From positions 115,001 through 179,000 of the forward strand of contig CALSFV010000117.1 of the NCBI GenBank assembly GCA_943737045.1: 64,000 nucleotides of DNA, given 5' to 3'. The position numbers were made by a program, and so were the translations under genes. A model generated the notes under the pieces. It had not been told where the DNA came from. It did no database searches and saw nothing but the letters and a program-made list of their open reading frames with translations. The DNA is from Parapristionchus giblindavisi (Eukaryota; Nematoda; Chromadorea; Rhabditida; Diplogasteridae). Shown here piece after piece: positions 20,454 to 31,155 of the stretch (within the stretch, counting starts at the first letter, position 1; every line of letters begins with the position of its first letter).

Positions 20454-21388
20454 AGCTGTGAACTATTGGATTTTAATTTGGTATTGAAAAAGTCGTCGCG
20501 AGAGAAGAGAAAAAAGGGCAAAAAATATGAAATAATACTTGTGAAACCTGAAACTAACTGGTTGCAGTTGCAAATCGGCCCCGCGATCCCCGAGCATCTA
20601 CTCGCGAAGAACGATCCGGAAGCCGTAGCTGCCTCCCGCGTCGAGTATGTCTTTGTATTATTTGATTATTTCATTTTTCATTAATTAGTTGTCTTTTTGT
20701 GTATGTGCTACAGCAGATTGCAATTGTAACAATTGTTAATATTTAACCATTTGTCATTGAGACTAAATAATTTTTTCCATCTTCTCACCATCAGTTGAAT
20801 AGCTTTTAAAGCAAAATATAATGCATTATTCCAGATGCAACCAAGAAACCATGGTATATCTATATCAATCAATAATGCATCTATTTTGCGAGTCAATCAA
20901 CGTCATAGGTACAGTACTCCCTCTCTTACAGTTACGGCAAGAGCACGCTGAAGTGCGATGGCGGGGTACATCGCCTCGGGCAAGCGTATCACCGACGAGG
21001 AGAGATTCATCTTTGTTCGGATGACATTCTGGAGTACGAGAAGGTGCGGTAGGCCCATCACCAAGGAGGCGATTGTAAACTGGCTTTATTTGAATTGTGA
21101 GAGAAATGTGAGAAATTTCTTCTTATGATAATTAAAGATTTACGTGGTAGCGTCTTGGTGGTTTCGTGTTCCACACTGTTTATAACACCCATTTCTTCTA
21201 CTGCGTGGTATTCGTTAAAATAGCAATAAAAGTGTTAGGCTGTATTGTTTGCTGCGGAATGTTTATCTCTTGTTTACGCAAAGCTTTATTTTCCAATGAT
21301 AATAATAATTAAAATTAAGGTCGACTACGTCATGTCTGGCGCGCGTCACAAGGCTATGGAGGCGACCCGATTGCGCAAGGAGAATGAG
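20454..21388 (+). pseudogene. NKAP-like gene fragment
   Basis: Exon-like blocks: 20,454-about 20,540 (basic, KKSSREKRKKGKK), 20,568-20,644 (IGPAIPEHLLAKND), 20,932-21,043 (YGKSTL, then RRGEIHLCSDDILEYEK) and 21,320-21,388 (YVMSGARHKAMEATRLRKEN). The last two are the hallmark of NKAP, a conserved nuclear protein of spliceosome and Notch/NF-kB contexts (family: [26 protein letters not shown]). Splice phases of the last three blocks agree. In the third, the expected AMAGYIASGKRI is present but one frame off: a net 11-base loss and a later one-base loss cancel, so the exon stays open with a scrambled middle. The C-terminal exon after RKEN was not found. A captured fragment is more likely than a working gene. 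Confidence 0.8.
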
Positions 21389-21650
21389 GTATGTGACAGA
21401 TCAGACTCTCGATTTGAACTGAGTATTCGGGGATACCGTATCAGGCTGGGGACAATGTTAAAGGATACTGTAGTCTATATTGCGTGGTAAAAGGGATACC
21501 ACCGCAACGTATAACGTGCGGGAGGCGGATATCTTTTGAAATATAATAATAATACTCATCACAACTGTCAACTATTTCGAAAACAGAGTGATTTTCATGC
21601 GTGATCAACAGGCCGATAGATCTCCTTTTGCATTTATATCAGCACTCTGG

Positions 21651-21712
21651 CCTAGTATACCGACCATACATTTTCGGTGCCCTCACCGAAAATGTATGGT
21701 CGGTATACTAGG
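21651..21712. repeat. Perfect 29-bp-stem hairpin
   Basis: Arms starting CCTAGTATACCGACC pair perfectly over 29 bp around a CCCT loop. Diverged pieces recur at about 21,783-21,880 and 22,308-22,400 (catacattttcgg, gagggtatgaaaatgt). It is MITE-like or a potential small-RNA precursor. Confidence 0.9.
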
Positions 21713-21950
21713 CTCGAATTATTTTTATATAGTGGGTCGTTTTAGAAAAATCGTTATTTTCCGCTTAAATTATAATTTTGTTACAGAAGAAATGAGCTTA
21801 ATATACTGGGTCGACCCTGAAAATGAGCAGTATATAGTGGGTAAATCCTCACAATGTGAGGGTATGAAAATGTATGACCCTAGATCATAGGTCAGGCTAG
21901 GTTCTTCCGTATAATGAAATTTGCAGTTAATGTTTGATGTGCTTTTACAG

Positions 21951-22287
21951 GTACGCCGTCAAGTGAGTCTCGACGCCGCTCCCGCTCTCGCTCGCGAGAG
22001 CGTCGCCGCTATCGTACGCGTTCGCCTCCGCGGCGCTCTCGCTCGCGCGACCGTCGTCGCTCTCCCGAAGCTGCGCCTACGCCGGTGGGACCTCGTGTCG
22101 CGGTCGCCACCCCTGCCGCGCTGCTCAATCCGCTCGTGCGTGCCGATATCCGTGAGTGATTTATTGATTGATTGGATTCCGATATTATTGATTTGCATAC
22201 TGATGGGTTATTTGCAGTTGAAGCAACCGCAAGCGGCAATCCCGTGCCTTCGGATATGCTGGCCGCGAAGAGAGAAAGGAAGAGCAG
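21951..22287 (+). pseudogene. RS-domain protein exons
   Basis: Two splice-bounded blocks, 21,951-22,151 (acceptor ttttacag, donor gtgagt) and 22,217-22,287 (acceptor ttgcag, donor gtacgg), join in phase. The first encodes a serine/arginine-rich run (SRRRSRSRSRERRRYRTRSP, then RRSRSRDRRRSP) like SR splicing factors or the N-terminus of NKAP. The second encodes NPVPSDMLAAKRERKSR. High GC contrasts with the surroundings. No RNA-recognition motif was found, so the parent gene is unknown. The exit phase hits a stop with the next downstream block, so the pieces do not form one gene. Confidence 0.6.
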
Positions 22288-22723
22288 GTACGGTAGATGT
22301 GTCATATCCATACATTTTCGGCACCCTCATCGGTGTGGGTCGATCCGGAAAATGAGCCATATACGGTGGGTCGATCCTCACACTGTGAGGGTATGAAAAT
22401 GTGTGATACCGACGGTGTGGCACGAATGTACCTGCTTAGGTCTACGTTTATAGATTCTAGTAAGCCGTGTCTGTGTTGCTCTAACAGAGCGTTATAACCA
22501 TAGGTGGACGGTTGAAAAGGAATATATTTGACACATAGCCTAGCCTTCCCCTGGTGTCCTTGCTCAACGGCGTTTTAATGCTTTTTCGTAGCCATGCGCA
22601 CAGCTTTGCCTCTCCCCTACTAGGTTACTAGGTTTGCGCACTGCCTTTCCACCAGCGTGCGCACGTATTTTGCATTCTGTTACAATAAAGAACATGTAAG
22701 GTGTAATCAACAATATATTGTAG

Positions 22724-22850
22724 GTGATCGATCACGGCTATCGTCGGATGCCCGGCGATTACATGACCAAGATTGATAGAGTTACCGTATCGGACATTAT
22801 CCGTGTGGGAGAACGAATGCTGGCCAGTCGACCATCACTTGTTGGCTACG
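22724..22850 (+). pseudogene. Mitochondrial processing peptidase alpha exon
   Basis: A splice-bounded block (acceptor attgtag, donor gtatgtg) encoding MTKIDRVTVSDIIRVGERML and SRPSLVGYG. This matches the C-terminal region of MPP-alpha (family: IEKVTxxDIVRVAxRMLxSKPSV), the matrix peptidase subunit that removes mitochondrial presequences. No other MPP-alpha exon is recognisable nearby. Confidence 0.7.
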
Positions 22851-23407
22851 GTATGTGTGCATTTTTAGAGAGCTAATCAATATCAGGCATGGGTGGAAGG
22901 TTATCGGTTTTCAAAATCCGGTCTGGTTTTTCGATCTTTGGCAAAGTATTATTTGCGATTGAGATGCTTAGCGATTATTGTAATTCCTAGCATACATTTG
23001 TATCATATCGCTCGAACAATACTGTGCAGCACTAATCAGGAAGTTACCGTAACCCAACTTCGTTCGTTGCAGGAGAAGTATCTCGAGCCACGGTCAGGGA
23101 ACAATGACGAGTGCGGACGCGTAGCCATTGGCGCCCATCACGAAGTTCCCAGACGAAGAGAAGAGGTGAGTAAGAGTTAAGAAAATATGGTATGGCATAC
23201 GGTATGGGTGTGGTCGAGTGGATACTGTACGTTAGGAGTTAGGAGGGTGTTGTGGTTACTGTAGCGGTTATTTGTATACGGTAAGGGTATGTATGTGGTA
23301 GGTGGCGGTGGCATGGTCGGTAGGGCATGTTGTACGATGTCTTACATTATAATATTCCCTTTTTGTTCTTTATCTTTTATGAATAAGGACCGAGAGATAA
23401 CTGATGG

Positions 23408-23442
23408 GTAAATAAATAAATAAGCAAATAAATAAATAAATT
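23408..23442. repeat. (TAAA)n microsatellite
   Basis: taaataaataaataagcaaa-type run ending at an acceptor-like ttgcag. Confidence 0.9.
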
Positions 23443-24684
23443 GCAGTGTCCGGACGGTTTCGAGTGCGACCGCGATTCACCACTTCACAAAATTCATCAA
23501 TCACAGTGAATATAGTCCCTTATAAAGTGAATGTAGTCAATTTGTTGTCTATTCAATTCCTGTGAATTGTCAATTCAATTATTCCCCGTCAATTGATTAT
23601 TTGATACATGTGATACTTTCTTGTATTATGATCTCCTGTACCATTTATTACGTTCTTGTATGTTTAGTTGTAATATTCTCATTGTTAATTGAAAAAAGTA
23701 TTTACAATAATACGACTGTTTCTGCATTTCAACATTCCAGAAAAAACAGCAAAAGAATGTGTACAGGGCGGGGGTCGAACCAGCTAATGAGCTGCCTGCC
23801 GCGCGGGATCTACCCCCCTTCATACATTGAATGTATAATGAATGCAACCTTTATACATTGAATGTATAAAGGTTTATACATATGTAATCGGTGCGGAAAT
23901 AGTGATACATTGAATGTATATATATGTATACATTTTTCTCTGTGTGTACAAGATCCAATTACTGAATGTCTCGAATCGATACCAAATCTGAAATCATTCT
24001 AATGTAAATCGATCGAATAACTAAACCAAACTTCTGGTAGTTTTTTTTCTCCAAATATTCTTCTGAATCTGATTGATATCGACGAATGGAGGAAGATTTA
24101 AATGGATAATTAATTATACCGAATAAGAAGTTACTGGAAATTCATTTGAGTAATTTGTTAATCAATTTTATATAATTCAAATATTACTTACTCATGTACA
24201 AGAATTCGATCATATGTATTTAGTTCATCAATCGAAGCATTAAATTTAATTTCATTTTTAGATCGATAATCTTCATTTATTGGGATAGCAAATGAAACAT
24301 TTGCATTATTATTTCTTTCAATGGAATAATGAAGACAATCCTCTTTGAAAAGAACTTTTATATTATTTTCAATCTATAAAAAATATTAAATTAACAATAT
24401 CAGATTCTTCTAAAATTGTTCGATGTCAACTTTAGAAATTCTGTGATTACGATTTTATCATCTACTAGTTCAGCTTTCTCTACTATTCTGCCCTAAATAT
24501 TGATTTTATTGTAATTTTCTATATCGAAGTTAACCTTTTCGAAGAAGGACGAATTACCCACAACACCTAACTGGGTGTCATATTTAAATTGTTGCTCTAT
24601 ACGTTTGTTTCTAAATTCAATATTTTTACATTGAAATATTTCTAAGATTAATTTAATTTCCGTTTGATTTTCAATAAAATCGCG

Positions 24685-24862
24685 AGAGAGTGAAAGGGAG
24701 GGAGAGAGGGAGAGAGGGAGAGAGGTAGAGAGGGCGAGAGGGAGAGAGAGGGCGAGAGGGAGAGAGGGAGACTGGGAGAGCAGGAGAGAGAGAGATGGAC
24801 AGGGAGAAAGGGAGAGAGAGGAGAGGGGGAGAGGTAGAGAGAGGGAGAGAGGGAGAGAGATT
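24685..24862. repeat. GAGAGG-rich array in intron 2 of copy A
   Basis: gggagagaggg-type repeats at the same intron position as in copies B, C and E. Confidence 0.95.
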
Positions 24863-25445
24863 TTAAAATTATTCTATTTAGGTTTATTTCGAAATTCAAT
24901 ATTATTACGAAAATAGTATTGAGAAAATAGTAAAAGAAATTTAATTTCAGTATGGTTTTTTTTAAATTACAGAAATTAACAACAAACCCTTTCATCCATG
25001 TAAGGACTCTAGGGATGTACTGAGAACAATGAAGAAATTCATCTGAAATATTCATTAAAATAACCCTTTTACAAATCCTCTCATACCTTGAGAGACTTGG
25101 TAGAGCCATCCACTTCTATCAATCGAATATTCTTGACGTTTCTTAAACTCCATAATTCAACTGAAATTATAAAATTAAAATTAAATTAATTATGGAAATA
25201 AGAAACAGGACGAAATAAATTAGTTTCAAAAGTAAAGAAAATAACCCTCACTTCCCCTCTTCATCTTTATATTTTTCTTTTCATATTTGAACGATAAACG
25301 AACAAAAATTAGAAGAAAGAAAAAGAGGAGGAAGAGAAGGAGATTCTTTATTTCCATCTAAAAAAAATTAGAAATTCCAATTTATAGAGTTGCAAATAAA
25401 AAAAAACAAATCAGGGAAAGATGTTATTGCTGTATAGGATATATA

Positions 25446-25640
25446 CAGTGTTGCACGTAAGCCTTTTCTATAGGCTCCACACGGCAGAGCGTACATATAC
25501 CACGCCTGGATTTTTTAGCGATCTTTACTATAAGCATAATTTTTAACTCTTTATTCATTGAGAAAAATCCCAGGCGTGGTGGGGATTTGCGCGGTGCTAT
25601 GCCGCGTGGAACCTATAGAAAAGGCTTACGCGCACCACTG
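25446..25640. mobile_element. TA-flanked MITE (CAGTG type), copy 1
   Basis: TIRs of about 50 bp begin CAGTGTTGCACGTAAGCC and end GGCTTACGCGCACCACTG, with TA on both sides. A near-identical copy lies at 60,415-60,610 within the duplicated segment. Confidence 0.85.
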
Positions 25641-25642
25641 TA

Positions 25643-27755
25643 AAAGAGGACCAATACAAAGACACCAGACGTGACAATATAGATATACGACTCAAGAAGG
25701 AAAAAATAATGTGTTTGTAAAATCCAAAGCAAGATAATTTGCGAAGTCAAAGTTTGTGATCGATAGAGTCAAAGGCCATACTACGAAGTTTGATTTCGCT
25801 TACGCGCGTCGGCGTAAATGTTGGAGAATGTTGGTTCCCAAGTGGAAAACACTGATGGTCCATGAAATTACTGTAAAGGGTTTCGGTAGTCTATCATTAT
25901 TGATCGGTGGTACGGTAGCTTCTTACCGTATCCCCATTAACATTCACAAGGGAACCACTTAACCATACTCCTTTTTTCTCTAATTTTGATTTCTTTTTTT
26001 AATCTTCATGGAATAAGGTTTCTGAAAAGGTAGGTCAAAAGATGCACATTCGCGTTTTAAGCCCATTTTTCGGCTTCTGAAAAGAGCACTAGATTTGCAT
26101 CTCACCCCTTTCTTGCCGCAGAATAGGCTCTCGTAAGGAAGTTTAGGGCGTCTTTTGTCTCCGTCGACTCCGTCTTTTGGTGGTTGAATTCCTCAATGAA
26201 CGCAAATATTTTTGCTGTTTTTTTTTCTATGGATCGTAAAAAGATATTTTTAATTTGAAATTTTTTTCTCACAAAAATGTTAGTTTTCGACCGATGTATC
26301 TGCGAGATTTCGAATGTCCCCATTATGATTTATATATTATTCGAAGCAACAGACACTAGGCTTCATCCTAATACTATGATTGCCGCTGTATTGACTACCG
26401 CACTCCCACAGCATGCTGCAAAACTTGGTCGACTTCGCATTTTTCGCCTGAATCGTTTCTTTTCGATGAATATTTCCGCAATTTTCAAAATGTACCCATT
26501 ACGGTTTCTACACTACTCGATGCGCCGGACACTAGGCCTCCTCTTGATGATGTTTCATGTTTAATTGAATGCCGCGCGCGTGCAGTACGCTGCATAAACT
26601 AGTTGAGGGTGATTTCTTTATAAATAAAGAATTTATTTAATGAAAAAAATGTCATGCCGTTTTATGATCATCTGCACAATATCCTAGCATTATAAAAAAC
26701 ATATAATGCAAAGAAATATTAAATTATTTGATTTTTGATATTACAAATATATGTGTTCGACCCAGCGTATGACACAACTACAAGGGTACATACGGTAATT
26801 TTCTTAACATTAGCGAATATTAATTAAGCACCGTTTTCTATTCCTTTTTTGTTTTCCATTAGAATCGGCATCATCGGTTACTTTGAAAAATGATAAAAAT
26901 ATATTTTTTCTATACTTTTGAAATTTCGACAATGCGGTCCCTAAGCATGGAAGGAAGGAATAGCACTGTTTCATTATTAATATTGAAGATAAAGATTTTA
27001 TTGTTGTTGTCATATTGTAATATGCACACTATAATATATAATATAATATGAATATATAAATAATAAGAATAAAGAAGTATAAAGTTATACGAATGACAAC
27101 GGAAATGAAAGACAAACGAAGAGAGGAAGTGAAGTGGCGAGAGAGGGTTAACTACGGTATGTGTCAGTCTGTCAGATTTGTGATTCCGTTATAAAATTTT
27201 GTTTTGACGTTATTGCTCTAACTAGTAATTTTTATATGTTCAAATGTGTTCAGGGGTTACTACAAGAAATATAGAAATCATTTATATATCATATTAATTG
27301 AATTTCTGTTATAAACTGACCAACCAGATTTGACTCACATTATGACCCAATTCTTGTTGGTCAGTTTATTTCAGTATTTTGTAATTATTTATGATGATTT
27401 AATAAAATAATTTGGAGGGTTATGAGTAATTTGGGGTCAGAATATGCTCTCATTGATCAAAAATGGTAAAGTAAAGCGTGATTTAGACATACAACTGACC
27501 CGAAGTCTTAGTAATCGATATTGTTGATGTGAAATTTATATCTGATACCATGTGGGGAAGTCCCCCAGTAATTATTATTTTACGTTGTACCGGTAGAACT
27601 GACCGCAAATTAGTGTTTTTGCATAAAACGTTACTGCAGGTATACGGTAATGGAATGTGTTATGACGCGGTGACGTAGGGAGAATCACCCGATATGCTTA
27701 CGATTATATCATGTACAGTATTCCTTCAATTTATACACGTACTAGAACTACTGTA
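25643..27755. repeat. Segmental duplication, left copy
   Basis: Nearly identical, in the same orientation, to 60,613-62,865; identity also covers the upstream part of family copies A and E. No intact gene. The 95-aa ORF at 26,277-26,564 recurs shortened at 61,276-61,494, so it is not conserved as coding. Confidence 0.9.
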
Positions 27756-27935
27756 TTTACCGTATAACAGAGTCAATGTAATGTCCACTGTGCCACATTT
27801 ACATTTTCTACCGTGGTTACTGTGTTTTAATTATATAATAATAATAATAATAACAATAATATAGTCGTAAACGTAAAATGTACAGCCCTGATTTGTACAT
27901 TGATCATCTCTATCCTCTATGCATATTGATATTGA
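27756..27935. other. AT-rich spacer and start of LTR-like repeat
   Basis: A (TAA)n run lies at 27,838-27,865. From 27,885 the sequence matches 36,100-36,135, the left part of the LTR-like repeat. Confidence 0.6.
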
Positions 27936-28355
27936 GGCACTTCTTTGATTTCTGCTCCAGGTTATATTACAGATTAATTCTAGTCATTTCTCATTCCTCA
28001 TCACTCATTATTCATTTCGCGTAGTAACCGACCCTTTTCTCGGTTGTAGTAAAACCAACCGCTTCATGATTGAAAGAATGATGAAATGAGAGTTTTTTCT
28101 CCTCTTTTCACATACTCTCTCATTATAATCCAATTTCATTTCCATATCACTCCCATTTCCTATAAAAGCATTCGATTCCTTCTCTCCGGTTCAGTCCAGA
28201 GCTCTCCCACCTTGAGGAGAGCTCGGGGAGCATTTCGCCCCCGTGGACATCGTCCTCCCAGTGAGGAGGACGACCCCTCCATTCGATCGAAAAGATCGAA
28301 ATGGGGAGGGGGGGGGGGTAAACGAGGGGGGTGGGCCAGAAATCAAAGAAGTTCC
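27936..28355 (+). mobile_element. hAT-like TIR element with TATA promoter, copy 1
   Basis: Inverted ends GGCACTTCTTTGATTTCTG and CAGAAATCAAAGAAGTTCC are flanked by an 8-bp duplication GATATTGA (27,928-27,935 and 28,356-28,363). The empty site, with one GATATTGA, is present in the repeat copy at about 36,130. An 8-bp duplication suggests hAT-type integration. The interior has stem-loops (gagctctcc...ggagagctc) and a G run. A second copy, reversed, is at 40,754-41,112. Confidence 0.85.
28161..28197 (+). promoter_or_regulatory. TATA box and initiator inside the hAT-like element
   Basis: TATAAAAG at 28,161 and TCAGTCC at 28,191 are spaced about 30 bp, as in Pol II core promoters. Transcription would run toward the right TIR. 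Confidence 0.5.
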
Positions 28356-28363
28356 GATATTGA

Positions 28364-28640
28364 TTACCATTGTCATGATGTAAATATGTGTACGTGTGAG
28401 ATCATGTGAGATCTCTCTCTGATCCACACACTCTCTCGTCACCTCACACTCTCGTATCTGGCCCCGCCCACTTCTGTCTAGACAGTTATCCTATCAGTCT
28501 TGATCAGTTCTCTCTTGATCCTCGCACACGATATGTGCCTATCTCTAGTCTTGTATTATTCTGTAATTTCCCTCGTCTGTTAATAAAGCCCTAACTATAA
28601 GTAGTAACCCTTGTACGTCACTCACACCACAATACACCAT
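28364..28640 (+). repeat. LTR-like repeat with poly(A) signal, copy 1
   Basis: Matches 36,150-36,378 (tctgatccacacactctctc, ggccccgcccacttctgtct, aataaagccctaac). The AATAAA and promoter-like composition suggest a solo LTR or mRNA 3' end; no internal retrotransposon sequence is adjacent. Confidence 0.55.
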
Positions 28641-28679
28641 CAACGGGACAACGCAAAACTTAACAGAGAGCTTTCCCCA

Positions 28680-29004
28680 AAAATCTTTCTAACAGCATGG
28701 AAAAAGTAACGTTTATTATTGGTTTTCACAAAAATGAATGGAGTATGGGGAGAGTTTCAAGTAAAGTATAGTGATACCACAAACGGTCACTAATAAGGTG
28801 ATCATCTACGGAGTCTCACAGATAATCTCGAATTTATTTGTATTAAAGTTACAGGTAAATCCCGTTATACAAGATACACGAAGTCCTTCGGGAGATCATT
28901 GTTATCCCAGTGATAATTCAAGTCCATTTCAATACGGATGGCCTAATATCTTCTTCGGACTTACTTTAGTACTTCGGCCAATCATTCATCACAAGACCAG
29001 TCAT
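28680..29004. repeat. Dispersed repeat RX, copy 2
   Basis: Close to 16,790-17,102, including the same downstream TTAA MITE, so the whole block was duplicated along with family copies A and B. Confidence 0.75.
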
Positions 29005-29120
29005 GATTAGAGTGACATCTCTCAATGGTCTCTTCGATCGCAATGCTATCTCGTTGTTAGAGAACAGAGAAATAGTGAGCACAATGCAGAGACCATTGAG
29101 AGAGGTAACGCTCCCTTTAA
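29005..29120. mobile_element. TTAA MITE, GGGAGAG type, copy 2
   Basis: Same body as 17,103-17,221. The left end is slightly truncated; the right end is ctccctttaa. Confidence 0.7.
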
Positions 29121-29567
29121 GTAGCATAATTGGCACTTGTGGACCATGGGGAAATGTTTACATACAACGACCAAACACTTCGAAGATGTCTTACGGAAGG
29201 CTCTCCCTTATCCTCCATAGTCAATTGGTCTTGTCCCATGTCACTACGTTTGTTGTAGAAATAGGTGGACGAAAATTCTCTTTGTTTTCATATTGAACAA
29301 ACGACTGTGTAGAGTTCTTTATTTATATAAAAGGGACAAATGAGTGTGTATAAAGTGCAAATGTATTATCGTATTTTAATGTAATTATTGAATATAACAC
29401 GGAAAAATAAAAGAATACAGGATACAAAGGGAATAAAAATGTCCGAGGTTGGTTATCGATTTAACCATAAGAGTTAGTAGAACAATTTTCTTGGCTCAAT
29501 TAGGAATTATTTCTTCTCGTCCCATTTTAAAATCTGAAAATAGATTCAATTTATACCCCCATAATCT

Positions 29568-30199
29568 ATATGAGGCCGTTTTCGTAAGAGTCGACTAAAA
29601 TATTTGAAATCTGGCACAGTCAAAAAATTAAATTTTGGGGATCGGGGTTCTTAAGGGTGTAGATGATGATTGTCGTGTTCATTTTTCACCAAAACTCACC
29701 GTTGAGGCCAGACGACGTCGCGTTGAAATCGCGTTTTCAGTTTTTTCTCCTCAACCGTTTGCACTAAAATTTGCATACGAAGCCACCAGGGGCAGAATTT
29801 GATGACGATCACGCCTGTCTAATTCATTTTTCATGAAAAGGTATTAGAAGTTTAAAAAAATTGAATTTCTCTCAAAGGCAATTGCATTTTTAGCGAGATA
29901 CATAGATCGGACCGTAATGCATTAATTTCTAATACCTTTTCATGAAAAATAAATTAAACAGGCGTGATCGTCATCAAATTCTGCCCCTGTTGGCATCGAA
30001 TGCAAATTTTAGTGCAATCGGTTGAGGAGAAAAAACTGAAAACGCGATTTCAACGCGACGTCGTCTGGCCTCAACGGTAGGTTTTGTTGAAAAATGAACA
30101 CGGCCATCGTCATCTGCACCCTTAAGAACCCCGATCCCCAAAATTTAATTTTTTGACTGTGCCGGCACTTGGTCGTTTCTTACACAAACGGCCTCATAT
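29568..30199. mobile_element. 0.63-kb foldback in intron 9 of copy B
   Basis: Arms start atatgaggccgttttcgtaa and end cacaaacggcctcatatg, pairing over nearly their full length (about 300 bp each) around 29,880. Absent from the same intron of copies A, C and E. Confidence 0.85.
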
Positions 30200-30592
30200 G
30201 TGCAAATTATCGCGAAAAGAGAAGAAAAAGATGCGAGAGATTGTGTAAAGCGAAGAGAGTTTGCCATTTCTTTTTGTGAATTTTGAACGGAGAACTTACT
30301 CTGACTAGTAGTTTATTATATTTCTGTTGTAATTCTTTCATTTAAATTTCCATTATTGCATTTCTCTTCTCCTTATCTTCTAGTTTCTTTTCAAGTAATT
30401 TTTTAGTCTTCAAAAGTTCTTCTTTCTCTTTTTGTTCAGTTTCGACTTTTCTTTCGAGTTCTTCAATTCTCTTCTTTTTCGTATCGATCAATTTAGGCAT
30501 ATTAGCTTGATTCTGAAAAATAGGATAGAAAATAAAAGCAAGAGAGAGGGAGACACTAAAAATAGAGGAAAACGGAAAATTGTAACTTTCCT

Positions 30593-30912
30593 GGGTCAAA
30601 AAAAGTACATTGGAAAACCGAAAATGGAAAGTCTAAATTTGAATTCGCGGGCGCGAAAAAGGCGCGGAATTAAAATTCTGACTTTCTAACTGCTATTTTC
30701 TGTGGTTATGAAAACCCCAAATTTCATTTTTCTGTCTTTTTGGAGCGTTGGAAGTTGAATTCCTACTTAAAATCCTTCTTAAAATCGCAGAAAATCGCAG
30801 TTAGAAAGTCAGAATTTGAATTCCCGCACGTTTTTTGGCGCCCGCGAATTCAATTTTTCGAGTTTCCCGGTGCTTTTTTTTATTTTCCGTTTTCCACTAT
30901 TTTTTAGGGTGC
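30593..30912. mobile_element. Foldback MITE (GGAAAGTCG type), copy B intron 8
   Basis: Orthologous in position and sequence to 18,115-18,424, so it was present before copies A and B separated. Confidence 0.7.
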
Positions 30913-30913
30913 C

Positions 30914-31155
30914 ATGAGGGAGAGAGCGAGAAAGAGAGAAATAGGAAAGTGCGAGAAAGAGAGGGAAAAGAGAGAGGAGATAAAAGAGAGAGAGAGAAAA
31001 GAGAGGGGAAAAGAGAGAGAGAGAAAGGATAGAGAGAAAAGAGAGGGGAAAAGAGAGAGAGAAAAGATAGAGAGAAAAGAGAGGGGAAAAGAGAGAGAGA
31101 GAGAGAAAAGAGAGAGAGAAAAGAGAGAGATAAAAGAGAGAGGGAGAGAGTGAAA
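30914..31155. repeat. GA-rich array in intron 8 of copy B
   Basis: gaaaagagaggggaaaag-type repeat; the highly charged ORFs over it are artefacts. Confidence 0.95.

Larger units (their letters stand above)
19033..23946. mobile_element. 4.9-kb TA-flanked transposon carrying host exons
   Basis: Ends are perfect 16-bp inverted repeats, CACACAGAGAAAAATG (19,033-19,048) and its complement (23,931-23,946), flanked by TA on both sides. Removing the insert and one TA restores exon 7 of family copy A as in copies B, C and E. The TA duplication suggests a Tc1/mariner-type mechanism, but no transposase was found. Subterminal palindromes ATACATTGAATGTAT recur near the right end. Inside are exon-like pieces of NKAP (20,454-21,388), an RS-domain protein (21,951-22,287), MPP-alpha (22,724-22,850) and an unassigned splice-bounded block (23,073-23,165). 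All lie on the plus strand, with MITE-like repeats between them. It looks like a non-autonomous element that captured host gene fragments. Confidence 0.85.
17614..25153 (-). pseudogene. Ten-exon gene family, copy A (interrupted)
   Basis: Family described under copy C. The start (MEFKKRQEYSID) is at 25,153 and the stop (ISKWDQKK) at 17,614. Exons 1-7a lie at 25,153-23,949 and exons 7b-10 at 19,030-17,614. Exon 7 is split inside the block encoding NWIFYLN by the transposon at 19,033-23,946. Exon 6 has lost one base in its AAAAAA run near 24,040 relative to copies B, C and E, a second frameshift. Intron arrays at 18,425-18,785 and 24,685-24,862 are kept. The N-terminal half and the sequence upstream of exon 1 are nearly identical to copy E, marking a recent shared duplication. 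Confidence 0.8.

Noticed and set aside
21921..22355. 144-aa ORF and antisense Arg-rich ORFs over the GC-rich block
   Set aside because: They are out-of-frame readings of the RS-domain exons, whose splice-consistent frame differs.
25230..25360. Signal-peptide-like ORF MEIKNLLLFLLFFFLL upstream of family copies A and E
   Set aside because: Tempting as a first exon, but every in-frame join to exon 1 meets a stop, and copies B and C lack it.
26277..26564. 95-aa ORF in the segmental duplication
   Set aside because: The duplicate at 61,276 is truncated by a stop and no domain is visible, so coding is not supported.
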